Shown in pieces: positions 37,702 to 47,411 of a DNA stretch of 64,000 nt. The position numbers and the translations under genes were made by a program. The notes under the pieces are model-generated. The model did no database searches and was not told where the DNA came from. It saw only the letters and a program-made list of their open reading frames with translations. This DNA is from Cellvibrionaceae bacterium AOL6. GTDB lineage: Bacteria; Pseudomonadota; Gammaproteobacteria; Pseudomonadales; Cellvibrionaceae. The first letter of the stretch is position 1. Each line of letters begins with the position of its first letter. Where the stretch lies: the NCBI GenBank assembly GCA_003265435.1, contig NOXC01000002.1:248001-312000 (forward strand), in the 5' to 3' direction.

Positions 37702-39966
37702 TTACACCTTAAACACTCTGTTCACTGGCAAATCGCGTATGCGCTCCCCACCCGCTGAGACGATGGCATTGGTGAGGCTGGGAGCGACGGGCGGCACCCC
37801 TGGTTCACCGACGCCTCGAGGAGGGTCTTTGCGCTCCACTAAGTGCACATGAATGTCAGGGCATTGCCCCATCCTTAATAACGGATACGAGTCAAAGTTC
37901 GATTGTAGTACGGCGCCACTCTCGAACGTCACCTCGCCCATCAAGGCCAGGCTTAAGCCAAAAACCACTGCCCCCTCCATCTGTGCCTTCACCCGATCCG
38001 GATTCACTGCGAGGCCGCAATCGACGGCCACATGTACTTCCAGTACGCTGACCTTAGTCTCCAACAGCCGTACACGCGTTGCAACCGCAACAAAAGTAAG
38101 AAAACTGTAATGGCAGCTCAAGCCCCACCCTTCCTGATCGGGTAAGGTCGCACGATAGTTGGAGCGATCAGCAACAAGCTTAAGCACATTTTTTAAACGC
38201 GCGGTGTCGAATGGGAATTCCTGTAGGCTACGCCCGTAATTCCGAGGTTTAAATTTCTGACCTTCATAATCGAGAAAGCGATCCCGACCAATGACTTCCA
38301 GCCAAGTATCAAGCGTATCCTTATTCTGCACGCGCGCGAGCTCATCGACGAAGCTCCCGACGGCAAAAGCCTGCTGGATATTACAGACCGATCTCAACCA
38401 GCCAATACGAGTATGCGCTCTGGCTTCCACTGCGCCGATTTCATCATGTTCAATGTCGAAAGGGATATCAATCAGGCCCTGCTCTAGCTCTCCGCTGGAG
38501 GCAAATTCAGCACTCGGGTTCCAAAGCGAACTAATAGAAGGGTAGCCCGCGATCGCTTGAAAGCAGACCATTCGATTCTCCCGGTTTAACCCGGCACGAA
38601 TACGAATTGCGCTGATGGCATGATAATAGCTGTGACGGATTTCATCTTCTCGAGTCCAAGTCAGGAGCACGGGCTTGCCTGCCATTTCACGTGACAGCAA
38701 TGCGGCCTCCACTACGAAATCAGGTTTCGACTTCCGACCAAAGCCACCACCGAGAAGCATCACATTGACTCGGACAGAATCCAGTGACACACCAAGTCGC
38801 TGACTCAATTGTTTCTGCGCTGCTTGCGGCGTTTGGGTGCTTGCCCATACCTCTATGTACTCGGGCGTTGCCACGGCCAAAACCGACATCGGCTCCATCG
38901 GCGAGTGCGTTAAATAGGGTACGGTATACTGGAACTCTAAATGGTGTGCGGCGTTCCGATAGGACTCCGCGAACTGGCCTTTGGCTCGGGCTATTTTAGG
39001 TTGAGATTTATTAAGCCTTTCTCTTATGGCATTTTGGTAGTCCCGCGAGTCATGTACCTGATGCTCACTGTCACTCCAACGAATAGACAACTTTTTACGA
39101 GCTTCCATAGCAGCCCAGCTATTTTTGGCGATCACGGCAACGCCAGGAATAGGATGAAATGCTGGCGGCCCGTCGACTGCAGGAATGGGTTGAACCGCCA
39201 CCACCCCATTCACAGCAAGCGCAGGCTTTGCCTCAAATTGTTCTATGCTCCCGCCAAGATAGGGGCATCGCTCAATACTGGCATACAACATTCCCGGCAA
39301 ACGTACGTCAGCTGCGTATTGTGCACTGCCGTCGGTGAAAGCGTGTAGATCGACAGCCGGTACTTCATGACCTATATAACGGAAAGTATCGGCATTCTTT
39401 AACACCAGCTGTGCTGGATCAGGTGCAGGTTGCGAACTCGCACCTACAGCAAGCTCACCGAAACTAAGCGATGCAGACTGATCTTTACGCTCTACTCGGT
39501 GTTGCTTTACGACACACTCATCTGGTTGAACGTTCCAAAGCTGAGCCGCTGCGTGTTGTAACATCCACCGCGCAGCGGCGCCAAGCTGCCTCATCTGCTC
39601 GTAAAAATTGCGGATGCTCTGTGAGCCATCTGTATTTTGATTACCATACTCCGAGTCACCCGGGGCCTGTACCACATTGACGTAACGCCAATCTGCTTCC
39701 ATCTCATCCGCCAACACCTGAGCCAACCCCGTTCGAATTCCCTGCCCCATTTCCGAACGATGCACAACCAAATAGACCTGATTGTCCGTGGATATTTGAA
39801 TGAAAAGATTCAACGATAATGCAGTATCTGGGACACCATTGGGGATCGGTACAGGCAGCTTTCCCTCTGTTAAACTTTGAAGCGGATGACTAGCCAATAC
39901 AAGGCCACTTGCCACTCTTCCAGTCGACTTAAAAAATTCTCGGCGTGATACTCTTTGGATCCCCAT
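37702..39966 (-). CDS. iorB: Molybdopterin-binding aldehyde/isoquinoline oxidoreductase, large subunit (IorB-like)
   Basis: 754 residues with a Tat signal (SRREFFKSTGR plus hydrophobic stretch), so exported folded to the periplasm. Xanthine-oxidase-family features: SEMGQGIRTGLAQ, GGGFGRKSKPDFV, and near the end GVGEPGVPPVAPS with the catalytic Glu. IorB-type enzymes, unlike xanthine dehydrogenases, pair with only a small 2Fe-2S subunit and pass electrons to a cytochrome c or quinone. That small subunit is encoded 15 bases upstream and the XdhC-like factor is encoded downstream. Substrates of this subfamily include N-heterocycles and aldehydes; in this locus an aldehyde-type sugar such as 3,6-anhydrogalactose or a breakdown aldehyde is a guess. 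Confidence 0.88.
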   Translation of the reverse strand: MGIQRVSRREFFKSTGRVASGLVLASHPLQSLTEGKLPVPIPNGVPDTALSLNLFIQISTDNQVYLVVHRSEMGQGIRTGLAQVLADEMEADWRYVNVVQAPGDSEYGNQNTDGSQSIRNFYEQMRQLGAAARWMLQHAAAQLWNVQPDECVVKQHRVERKDQSASLSFGELAVGASSQPAPDPAQLVLKNADTFRYIGHEVPAVDLHAFTDGSAQYAADVRLPGMLYASIERCPYLGGSIEQFEAKPALAVNGVVAVQPIPAVDGPPAFHPIPGVAVIAKNSWAAMEARKKLSIRWSDSEHQVHDSRDYQNAIRERLNKSQPKIARAKGQFAESYRNAAHHLEFQYTVPYLTHSPMEPMSVLAVATPEYIEVWASTQTPQAAQKQLSQRLGVSLDSVRVNVMLLGGGFGRKSKPDFVVEAALLSREMAGKPVLLTWTREDEIRHSYYHAISAIRIRAGLNRENRMVCFQAIAGYPSISSLWNPSAEFASSGELEQGLIDIPFDIEHDEIGAVEARAHTRIGWLRSVCNIQQAFAVGSFVDELARVQNKDTLDTWLEVIGRDRFLDYEGQKFKPRNYGRSLQEFPFDTARLKNVLKLVADRSNYRATLPDQEGWGLSCHYSFLTFVAVATRVRLLETKVSVLEVHVAVDCGLAVNPDRVKAQMEGAVVFGLSLALMGEVTFESGAVLQSNFDSYPLLRMGQCPDIHVHLVERKDPPRGVGEPGVPPVAPSLTNAIVSAGGERIRDLPVNRVFKV

Positions 39967-39981
39967 GGCGCCCTCGTTAGT

Positions 39982-40446
39982 CTATTTTTCGGAATGAATG
40001 TGATTGGCTGCACTGGCAATGGCCTTTTTTATTCTGGGATACGTGCCGCATCGACAAAGGTTACCCGACATCGCTTGCTCAATTTCTTCTTCACTAGGTT
40101 GAGCATTGTCTTTCAGCAAGGCAGCAGCCTGCATGATCTGACCTGATTGACAATACCCACATTGCGGCACCTTGTGCTCGTGCCAGGCAACTTGAAGAGG
40201 ATGCGTATTGTTGTCGGACAACCCTTCTATAGTGGTTACTTCAGAGCCAATTGCTGCGGCGACGGGAATACTACATGAGCGAACCGGGTGACCCTCCAGC
40301 CACACAGTACAGGCGCCGCAAAGGCCCTTTCCACACCCATATTTTGTTCCAGTCAAGCTGAGGACATCTCTTATCGCCCACAACAAAGGCAAATTGGGGT
40401 CGATATCGAGCTTTTGTTTCGTACCATTAATGCTTAACGAAATCAT
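39982..40446 (-). CDS. iorA: 2Fe-2S subunit of molybdenum oxidoreductase (IorA-like)
   Basis: 154 residues, the normal size. The plant-type [2Fe-2S] motif is [12 protein letters not shown], and the second cluster uses [10 protein letters not shown] with CRCGTYPRI. There is no own signal peptide, so it is probably carried through the Tat system by IorB. It accepts electrons from the molybdenum site. It is 32 bases after the beta-propeller gene and 15 bases before iorB, all one operon. Confidence 0.92.
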   Translation of the reverse strand: MISLSINGTKQKLDIDPNLPLLWAIRDVLSLTGTKYGCGKGLCGACTVWLEGHPVRSCSIPVAAAIGSEVTTIEGLSDNNTHPLQVAWHEHKVPQCGYCQSGQIMQAAALLKDNAQPSEEEIEQAMSGNLCRCGTYPRIKKAIASAANHIHSEK

Positions 40447-40478
40447 ATACCTTTTCCCTTTGCAGTGTATTTACCCGG

Positions 40479-41567
40479 CTATAACTTCCGAAATTTTCTT
40501 AAATCTATCGCAGAAAGGGTGTACGGCTTGCTATGGCCTGTATTCACCATACCTTTCCCCTTCATCAAATCGAAATTAGAAATAATCAGTTTTTCGCCAA
40601 CAACGAACACATCGGCGGGTTGATCTATCCCCCCGTTAGATCCATCATTATCGGGATAGCGAGCGATCACACGGTACGCGCCAGAGGAATCAATTTGGTA
40701 GATCTCATTTCTTGAGAACCCAGCAACATACAACACCCCATGGCTGTCGATCGCGATACCATCAACTCCGGCCTCGATAGGGAGTTGAGCGAATACGGTT
40801 TCGTCAGATAGGGAGCCATCTTTCTTAACTAAAAACCGGTAGACAATAGCATCGCCGAAATTCGTCACGTAAAGGCGTGACTCTTCATCAAAAATCAATC
40901 CATCTAATCCATATTGCTTTTCCATATTCTCTGTCTGCGTCGAAAAAACGAGATTTGGCGAACTAAGATCACTGGCTACATTTATGTTTCTGTCATCTTT
41001 GTGGAAACGATATAAACCACTGGATAACTTTTCCGTGTTGGCCAACGGAAGCTGCAACTGCGTTAGGTACACATGCTCGTTATAGTAGCGAACGCCATTT
41101 GGTGAACTCATACCGCTCGCAACGACACTCGTGTCAACAATCTTGTCATCTTTGATGCTCACCCGTAACAGCGAACCTTTTTTAGGCCCAGCGTTATTCG
41201 CAACATACAACTCGCCCTCATCTCCGTAAGCCAAACCCATCGGCGTCGCCAAGCCGTCGGGTGTAGTAATTGTGCCAATCTCTACTATTTTCCCATCGGG
41301 CTTTATCGAAAGTAGGAATCCAGGGGCGTTTCTATCGGCAAAATTCGGGCATGAAAGCGTCAGGGCTCCTAGTGGATCTAGCACCATCGCGTCCGGGGTG
41401 GGACAGCTATCAGGTAATGAAGCAAAAGGCTGGGCCGTTTCCATTAGCGGCAGTCGTTGCACACCGTCTTGTTTATCTTCGGCCTGCAGTTGGATTGAGG
41501 CAGCGAATAGAGTTGCCATGCAGGGGAGAGTAATTACTTTAAGGACGCGATTTCCGACTATTTTCAT
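40479..41567 (-). CDS. Secreted SMP-30/gluconolactonase-type beta-propeller protein
   Basis: 362 residues with a signal peptide ending near LQAED. The six-bladed propeller repeats are visible (GLAYGDEGELYVANNAG, SSPNGVRYYNEHVYL, YGLDGLIFDEESRLYVTNFG, GVDGIAIDSHGVLYVAGFS). Such proteins include lactonases and carbohydrate-binding propellers. In a path that makes aldonic acids, lactone hydrolysis is plausible, and coupling to iorAB would fit periplasmic oxidation giving a lactone. The gene overlaps the stop of the FG-GAP gene (ATGA), so translation is coupled. I see no strictly diagnostic active-site residue. Confidence 0.7.
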   Translation of the reverse strand: MKIVGNRVLKVITLPCMATLFAASIQLQAEDKQDGVQRLPLMETAQPFASLPDSCPTPDAMVLDPLGALTLSCPNFADRNAPGFLLSIKPDGKIVEIGTITTPDGLATPMGLAYGDEGELYVANNAGPKKGSLLRVSIKDDKIVDTSVVASGMSSPNGVRYYNEHVYLTQLQLPLANTEKLSSGLYRFHKDDRNINVASDLSSPNLVFSTQTENMEKQYGLDGLIFDEESRLYVTNFGDAIVYRFLVKKDGSLSDETVFAQLPIEAGVDGIAIDSHGVLYVAGFSRNEIYQIDSSGAYRVIARYPDNDGSNGGIDQPADVFVVGEKLIISNFDLMKGKGMVNTGHSKPYTLSAIDLRKFRKL

Positions 41568-43441
41568 TTTTGACTTCTCTTTATTAAATAAGTGTCATTG
41601 ATTGGGATGTCATTGTGTGTAACCGTCACACCATTTGAATAGGTAATGGTTAGAGTCGCCGGGGCTTCGCACTGACCCAAACCGAAATGCACATAGTAGT
41701 TTGCACCGGCGGAATAGTTCGCGCTTGACGAGCCCACTCGACGTATTTGAGACTTTCCACACGCGGTGAGGACCATGAGCGCGACCTGAACATCCGTTTC
41801 GCTCTCAGCCTGTACCGCGGAATTTACTACGATAAAGTTTCCTGGCGCATTGAGTTGATTTTTAAATAGATGCCATTGGCCACGCTCATGACCTACTATC
41901 AGATCCATTCGACCATCACGGTCAAAATCAAGACTTTCAACACTCATGCCTATCGCACCAAGCTCAGGACTGAAGAGCCCCCCGGATAGACTTTTCTCGA
42001 ACGATTGACCGTTATTGTTGAGTAGTACGCTTGCCTCGATAGGCCGAACCAAGTCCCCCCTCGGCACGGTGACAAGATCCGTATATCCATCGTTATTAAC
42101 ATCTACTGCCACCGCGCTGACATTATGCGAGCTAAGATCAAGCTTCATTTTTTCAGTCACATCCAGGTAAGAGCCGCCTCGGTTCTCTAGCAAGATATCG
42201 TGTGGGCCAGGTGACACATCTTCGAATGTGTCAGCTTTAACTCCCTTAACAACTAAAGTTAATGGTGAAAAGGTATCGGCGTACACTCGCCATTTTTTAT
42301 TACCGATATAGCCCACCGACAACCCCTTCGATGTAGGGTTGTCGGGCCACCCCAATGCATCACTGGAGACGAGTGTGACGTCATTACCGGCATGCGTCTC
42401 CCCCTCAAATTGGTAGGGATATGCAGACTCACCAATACTTATTTTCTTGTTCGGCCACGGCGACTGATAATTGATTATTTCCAAAGTTTCGCCAACGACT
42501 ATGTCATAAAAAGCGGATCTCCCGCGTGCTGAGTACAAAGCCCAAACTTGATTCTCTTCGTTGTAGAACACCTCCATATTCCTGAAATTTTTCCCTCTAC
42601 TCACGTAAAGATCAAAATCCCCGTCGTTGTCATAATCGAGTTCTACCACCGAAGTTACGTCATAAATACTGTACGGTAGAAGTTGCTCGGTTTGCTCTAC
42701 GAAGCTTAAATCACCACGGCCCATGAGAACGCGCAAGCGCCCATCGCCAAATATCACGACGTCGAGGTTTCCGTCATTGTTCACATCCGTCAATGTGAGC
42801 TTTTGTCCATCTCTACGGGAAGGCGCAACGCTCGCTTGCTGTACGAAAATCCCTTCACCAGCATTTTCGAAGACATAATTCTCACTTTTAGAAACAGCCC
42901 CAGAGGTAGGGAAGGCAAAATAAAATAGGTCCAGATCCCCATCACTGTCTCCGTCGAATAAGGCGAGCGATCGCCCCCTAACACGCGGAAAAGAGGCTTC
43001 TAAGCTCTCAGTTCGTGTAATCGTCCTGTCCGTGGACACTTTAAATACAATGGCGTGTCGGGCGTTCTCACCCGCCCCTCCTCCCCTCGAGATGATAAGT
43101 TCGATCAAACCATCATGATCAATATCTCCGGCTGTGATACCATGTAGATCCCCCATCACAATATCAATACCAGCGGCATAGTTGCCTTGGTTGTTCCAAT
43201 ACACCTTGATAGAGTAACCGTGGTCGTTTAAAAGTAGATCTGGCCAACCATCCTGATCCAAATCGGCAACAAAGGCTGAATCCCATTTTCTTCTGTTTTT
43301 CTGTTCGACGGGGAAGCCTTGTGTCTCCTCTCGAAAGTCGGTAGCAACTGGCGTTACTTGCTGAGCACTGCGACTGTGCTCAGCGCAGCCGCTAAACAGA
43401 AAAGCCAATAAGATAAATAGGTACCGAGTTTTGTAGCTCAT
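41564..43441 (-). CDS. FG-GAP/VCBS-repeat lipoprotein (ASPIC/UnbV-like end)
   Basis: 625 residues. Lipobox FSGC (Cys19). At least six FG-GAP/VCBS propeller repeats with calcium-binding DxDxDG loops (DLDQDGWPDLLLND, DIDHDGLIELIIS, DVNNDGNLDVVIFG, DYDNDGDFDLYVS, DVNNDGYTDLVTV, DFDRDGRMDLIVG). The last 100 residues resemble the ASPIC/UnbV module that follows such repeats. It is likely a surface or periplasmic binding protein; a catalytic role has been proposed for no member I can name with confidence. It forms an operon with the SMP-30-like gene by ATGA overlap and lies 227 bases after the sulfatase gene. Confidence 0.75.
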   Translation of the reverse strand: MSYKTRYLFILLAFLFSGCAEHSRSAQQVTPVATDFREETQGFPVEQKNRRKWDSAFVADLDQDGWPDLLLNDHGYSIKVYWNNQGNYAAGIDIVMGDLHGITAGDIDHDGLIELIISRGGGAGENARHAIVFKVSTDRTITRTESLEASFPRVRGRSLALFDGDSDGDLDLFYFAFPTSGAVSKSENYVFENAGEGIFVQQASVAPSRRDGQKLTLTDVNNDGNLDVVIFGDGRLRVLMGRGDLSFVEQTEQLLPYSIYDVTSVVELDYDNDGDFDLYVSRGKNFRNMEVFYNEENQVWALYSARGRSAFYDIVVGETLEIINYQSPWPNKKISIGESAYPYQFEGETHAGNDVTLVSSDALGWPDNPTSKGLSVGYIGNKKWRVYADTFSPLTLVVKGVKADTFEDVSPGPHDILLENRGGSYLDVTEKMKLDLSSHNVSAVAVDVNNDGYTDLVTVPRGDLVRPIEASVLLNNNGQSFEKSLSGGLFSPELGAIGMSVESLDFDRDGRMDLIVGHERGQWHLFKNQLNAPGNFIVVNSAVQAESETDVQVALMVLTACGKSQIRRVGSSSANYSAGANYYVHFGLGQCEAPATLTITYSNGVTVTHNDIPINDTYLIKRSQK

Positions 43442-43668
43442 TAAAATTTACCCTTAGGTATATCGCACACCGATATCATGGACTTTAGATCACGCTATAC
43501 TCGAGTATGTGTGACCGCGCTTTTACGAATGTGAGTCGCTACCACACCAGAACCGAGACTCCAACTCGCCGCAACAAATCAGATGATGTTATTATTTGTA
43601 TGATGTTCAAGCCCAATGAAAAATGTCGCTCATTACCATTATCGAATGATCCTTTAATTGGCTGTGCT

Positions 43669-45141
43669 CTAATCCAAGCTTCCAGTAGGTAATTCGAAGG
43701 TTTCGTGAAAGCGCGGCATATTATCTTCGCGCCAATCGAACCCCTCTTTCTGGATATGAAACCAGCGGGGATGCTCATGCGACCAACTCCATGCATCCAT
43801 ATCGGCTACGAGATCAGCCAGCAACTTTGGATATTGCTCACTTAAATCCGTCGTTTCACCAGGGTCTTCCTCCACATCAAACAACCGCCACGCCCCATTC
43901 GCGACGCGAACCGCTTTCCACCTATCTCTTCTTGCCGCCACATCGCTCAGTCCCTTTCTGTGTCGCATAACAAATATAGACTCTCCAGGCCGCGCACTTT
44001 CTCCGCTTAGAATCGCAGGAAGAATATCCTTACCATCAAGCTGCTTTCCTTCCGGAACCTGCCCACCGGCGAGGTTCGTCAACGTAGGGTAGAAGTCCAG
44101 CGCATGTACTGGATGACGGTAAGATTGACCTCTTTCTAAGCCTTCGGCCCAATGAATAAACATCGGGGTACGGTACCCGCCCTCCATCACGCTACCCTTC
44201 CCTTCCGACAAGGGTGAATTGCTCGCCCCCTGATCAAGTCGCCCGCCATTGTCACTAAAAAAAATAATCAGAGTATTTTCGAACTGATGCGTTTTCTTAA
44301 GGTGATCGACAATCCGAGCAACACCTCGGTCCACTGCGAGCACCATAGCTGCATAAGTCCTGCGCTTTGCATCTTGAATGTGAGGGAATACTGCTAAATC
44401 CTCCTCCTTAGCTTGAAGGGGTGTATGCGGCGCATTGTAGGCAAGATATAAGAACCATGGTTGTGTGCTCGCCTTGGCTTTATCAATAAATTTCACGGCC
44501 TCTCGAGACAGAGCATCAGTGAGATATTCAGTTTCCTGAACAGGTGAACCATTGTATTCTAGCGGCGCGATATACCCGTAGATATTCGTTCGTCCAGCCT
44601 CCACCAAAGCCGCATACCGCTTGCTCGACTGATCAGGGAAATAGTCATGACCTCCGTTGAGAAAGCCAAAAAATTCGTCAAACCCTCTCGAGTTGGGATG
44701 GTACTGCCTTGCTTCTCCAAGGTGCCACTTACCCACAGCCCCGGTAAAATAACCCGAGTCTTGTAGAACACGACTGAAATAGGTTTCTTCTACAGGAACG
44801 CCGATTCCGCCAGCGCCTTTTACGGTGGGCAGGTTGTACTGAGAACCAATTTTATGGGGGTACCGGCCGGTAAACAGCCCAGCCCGACTCGGACCACAAA
44901 ATGGGTGTGCCACATACGCAGAAGTGAACGTAACACCGTTCTGTGCTAATACGTCAAGGTTGGGAGTTTTAATATCCTTCGCCCCATTAAACCCGACGTC
45001 CGCATAGCCCAAATCGTCCGTTAAAATCATCAGAATATTTGGCTTAGTTACTTTAGCCTCAGCATACACGGCTTGAAAAAACAAGCACATTAAGTAAGCA
45101 TACCAGAATATTCTTATGAAGTGCCTGTTTACCATACCCAT
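43669..45141 (-). CDS. Formylglycine-dependent sulfatase (S1 family), related to the 16353 enzyme
   Basis: 490 residues with a signal peptide ending VYAEA. Sulfatase signature [17 protein letters not shown] (Cys82 is the formylglycine site), LTDDLGYADVGFNG and FFSDNGGRLDQG for the metal, GKWHLGE. It shares long segments with the sulfatase at 16353 (VAHPFCGPSRAG versus VTHSYCGPSRAG; VLAVDRGVARIVDHLK), so they probably arose by duplication, perhaps with separate substrate preferences. Only 14 bases separate it from the sulfatase upstream, so both are co-transcribed with the anhydrogalactose catabolic genes. Periplasmic. Confidence 0.88.
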   Translation of the reverse strand: MGMVNRHFIRIFWYAYLMCLFFQAVYAEAKVTKPNILMILTDDLGYADVGFNGAKDIKTPNLDVLAQNGVTFTSAYVAHPFCGPSRAGLFTGRYPHKIGSQYNLPTVKGAGGIGVPVEETYFSRVLQDSGYFTGAVGKWHLGEARQYHPNSRGFDEFFGFLNGGHDYFPDQSSKRYAALVEAGRTNIYGYIAPLEYNGSPVQETEYLTDALSREAVKFIDKAKASTQPWFLYLAYNAPHTPLQAKEEDLAVFPHIQDAKRRTYAAMVLAVDRGVARIVDHLKKTHQFENTLIIFFSDNGGRLDQGASNSPLSEGKGSVMEGGYRTPMFIHWAEGLERGQSYRHPVHALDFYPTLTNLAGGQVPEGKQLDGKDILPAILSGESARPGESIFVMRHRKGLSDVAARRDRWKAVRVANGAWRLFDVEEDPGETTDLSEQYPKLLADLVADMDAWSWSHEHPRWFHIQKEGFDWREDNMPRFHETFELPTGSLD

Positions 45142-45155
45142 AGCCCAATCCCCTT

Positions 45156-46691
45156 TTACTTCTGCCGATAATGAGCTATGTGATGGCGAAGTTTCGGAAG
45201 GAGAGGGTCGCCAACTCTTTTCATTTCTAGCTCCAACAGATTAGTCATTTTTAGTAGCTGCGCGTTGTACTTCTGATTATGGATTTGGTTTACGATTTCA
45301 CCAGGATCATTCTTTAAGTCGTACAACTCGTCACGACTATCACCTGGGTTCCACACAAATTTCATATCCGGCGTACGTAGGGCACGAATGCCGAACCAAC
45401 TTCCGTTGTACCATTCGTAGACATACAGCGCGACATCCTCTCGACCAATGTCAGCCTTGTCTCCTTTTTCAATAAGGGAATTCAGCGAACGACCATCAAC
45501 ATCCCCATCGCTAGTCAATTGCATCCACTCAGCTATCGTCGGCGCGATATCCAGCATGGAGACCTGGCGCGTCACGACCTTAGGCGCCACTTCTGGATGC
45601 CGAATAATCAATGGCATACGCATTAATTCGTCATAGGCGTAGGGGCCCTTGTCATAAAGACTATGCTCCCCCAGCATGCTGCCCTGATCACTTAAAAGTA
45701 CGATGAACAAATCGTTGTAAAGCCCTTCGTTTTTCGCCGTGGCAATCAGTTCACCTATCGCGTGATCAACCATGGCAATGGCACCATAGTAATAGGCTCT
45801 AGACTTTCTCCAATCTCGATCTGTCATGTGGCCCACCCGGTGCCACGGCCACCAGGGATCGTCTTGCGACATTGGTTTGTTCACTCTCTCAATGCCATGA
45901 TTCAGCGGCAATTTAAGCTCATCTGGATTGAACATACTTGCGTAAGGTTCGGGCACGCGATAAGGAGGGTGGGGCTGATGAAAGCTCACGACCGAGAAAA
46001 AGGGACGATCTTCCTTTGCTGCCTTTTTTAGAAAGGCTTGACCGTGATCAACGATTTGCGCAGTATGCGTGTCCTCGTAGGTACCAGGAAGTGTCTGATA
46101 ATATTGATGTTTCTCCCCGTTTGCGTCGAGTTCGCCGTGGAAATAACGCTCCGTTTGATTCGCAATTTCATACGGCGTCCACTGTCGACCATGACGCTCT
46201 CTATGGTGTTCCTCGCCATAAACAAATTCTGCCCCTCGTAAGACGGTACCCTGCCCTCCTAAGTGCCATTTACCCGAATATCCCACGTAGTAACCTGCTT
46301 CAGCCGCGCGTTTAATCAAGCCGCCCTCACTTAAGGGCAACTCCGACAAGCGCGAATGGTAAAGATGGACGTTGTCGTCCAGCCCATTTTTATGCCCCCA
46401 GCGTCCAGTGAATAAGGCTGCACGAGATGGGGAACAAAGGCCGGTACTGGTCATTGCGTAGTCGAATCGAGTACCTTCTTTCGCCAGTAAATCGATGTTC
46501 GGTGTGTGAACGGGCCCGCCACGATAGGAAAACGAATCAAACCGCATGTCATCGAATAACAACATCAACACATTCGGCTTATTTTCTTCTAATGTGACAG
46601 AAGCTGAAGTCGACAAGGAGACTATGAAGAGTAGGAAGGTAGTCGCTATTAGCGTTGAGCCGGGCCACTTTCTCGAAACGAAATCTCTCAT
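45156..46691 (-). CDS. Formylglycine-dependent sulfatase (S1 family), glucosamine-6-sulfatase-like branch
   Basis: 511 residues from ATG 46691, selected because AAGGTG lies seven bases before it and the signal peptide follows (hydrophobic core, end SASV); the longer frame from 46745 has no such support. The sulfatase signature is CSPSRAALFTGRWGHK (Cys86), i.e. CxPSR with Ser. It carries LLFDDMRFDSFSY, LLSDQGSMLGEHSLYDK and GKWHLGG. This branch of S1 differs from the three other sulfatases here and includes iduronate-, choline- and glucosamine-sulfatases, but also enzymes on galactans. It is 84 bases downstream of the aldolase gene. Periplasmic. Confidence 0.86.
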   Translation of the reverse strand: MRDFVSRKWPGSTLIATTFLLFIVSLSTSASVTLEENKPNVLMLLFDDMRFDSFSYRGGPVHTPNIDLLAKEGTRFDYAMTSTGLCSPSRAALFTGRWGHKNGLDDNVHLYHSRLSELPLSEGGLIKRAAEAGYYVGYSGKWHLGGQGTVLRGAEFVYGEEHHRERHGRQWTPYEIANQTERYFHGELDANGEKHQYYQTLPGTYEDTHTAQIVDHGQAFLKKAAKEDRPFFSVVSFHQPHPPYRVPEPYASMFNPDELKLPLNHGIERVNKPMSQDDPWWPWHRVGHMTDRDWRKSRAYYYGAIAMVDHAIGELIATAKNEGLYNDLFIVLLSDQGSMLGEHSLYDKGPYAYDELMRMPLIIRHPEVAPKVVTRQVSMLDIAPTIAEWMQLTSDGDVDGRSLNSLIEKGDKADIGREDVALYVYEWYNGSWFGIRALRTPDMKFVWNPGDSRDELYDLKNDPGEIVNQIHNQKYNAQLLKMTNLLELEMKRVGDPLLPKLRHHIAHYRQK

Positions 46692-46775
46692 TATTACGCA
46701 CCTTGTTAGTTTTTTTTTGTCCAAAGTGATCCCACTTCCTGGCAAGACTGCACTATGAATCGTGCAGTAATCAAT

Positions 46776-47411
46776 CTAGGTCTTAGTGGCTAAATACCAG
46801 GCATCCACGTAGGCACGCGCATTGAGTGCCAGTCGCTCTTTACTCATGCCGGCCTGATAAAGCGCACTCCCTAATCCAAATCCTGCTGCGCCTGCTTTTA
46901 CATAAGGTTTCATACAACTGACTTTTGGTTCTATCCCACCTACGGGGTAGACGAGCACATCCGTTGGCAATACAGATTTGAGTGCCTTGACACCCTCCAC
47001 ACCCAACACATTCGCTGGAAATACTTTCAAGCCACTGGCGCCAGCATAAAGCGCACTGAATGCTTCTGTTGGCGTCACCACACCGGGCAACGACACTACA
47101 CCCTGGTTTTTACAAAGACGTACGACATCAAGATCCAGGTTCGGAGTCACCACGAGATTTGCGCCAGTATCTAACACAGCCTTAGCCAGCTCTGTATTAG
47201 TTACTGTTCCTGCGCCAACGAGATGCTCATCACCAAACTCTCGCACTAAAGCGGAGATGCTACTGAGCGCATCAGGGCTATTTAAGGGCACTTCAATTTT
47301 ATCGAACCCACTTTCGATCAGCGTTTCCGCCATCGCTAGAATCGTATCTGGCGTCACCCCGCGCAAAATCGCCACTAGCGGGAGACCTTCGGTCATTTTC
47401 TTTTGTGTCAT
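46776..47411 (-). CDS. dgoA: 2-dehydro-3-deoxy-6-phosphogalactonate aldolase
   Basis: 211 residues, the normal KDPG/KDPGal aldolase size. The Schiff-base lysine is Lys129 in SGLKVFPAN; Glu40 in KIEVPLNSP is the general acid/base, and GIEPKVS and GLGSALY are conserved phosphate-binding segments. It splits 2-keto-3-deoxy-6-phosphogalactonate to pyruvate and glyceraldehyde 3-phosphate, the last step of D-galactonate and 3,6-anhydro-D-galactose catabolism. The KDGal rather than KDG assignment rests on the adjacent kinase, whose stop overlaps this start (ATGA). Cytoplasmic. Confidence 0.88.
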   Translation of the reverse strand: MTQKKMTEGLPLVAILRGVTPDTILAMAETLIESGFDKIEVPLNSPDALSSISALVREFGDEHLVGAGTVTNTELAKAVLDTGANLVVTPNLDLDVVRLCKNQGVVSLPGVVTPTEAFSALYAGASGLKVFPANVLGVEGVKALKSVLPTDVLVYPVGGIEPKVSCMKPYVKAGAAGFGLGSALYQAGMSKERLALNARAYVDAWYLATKT

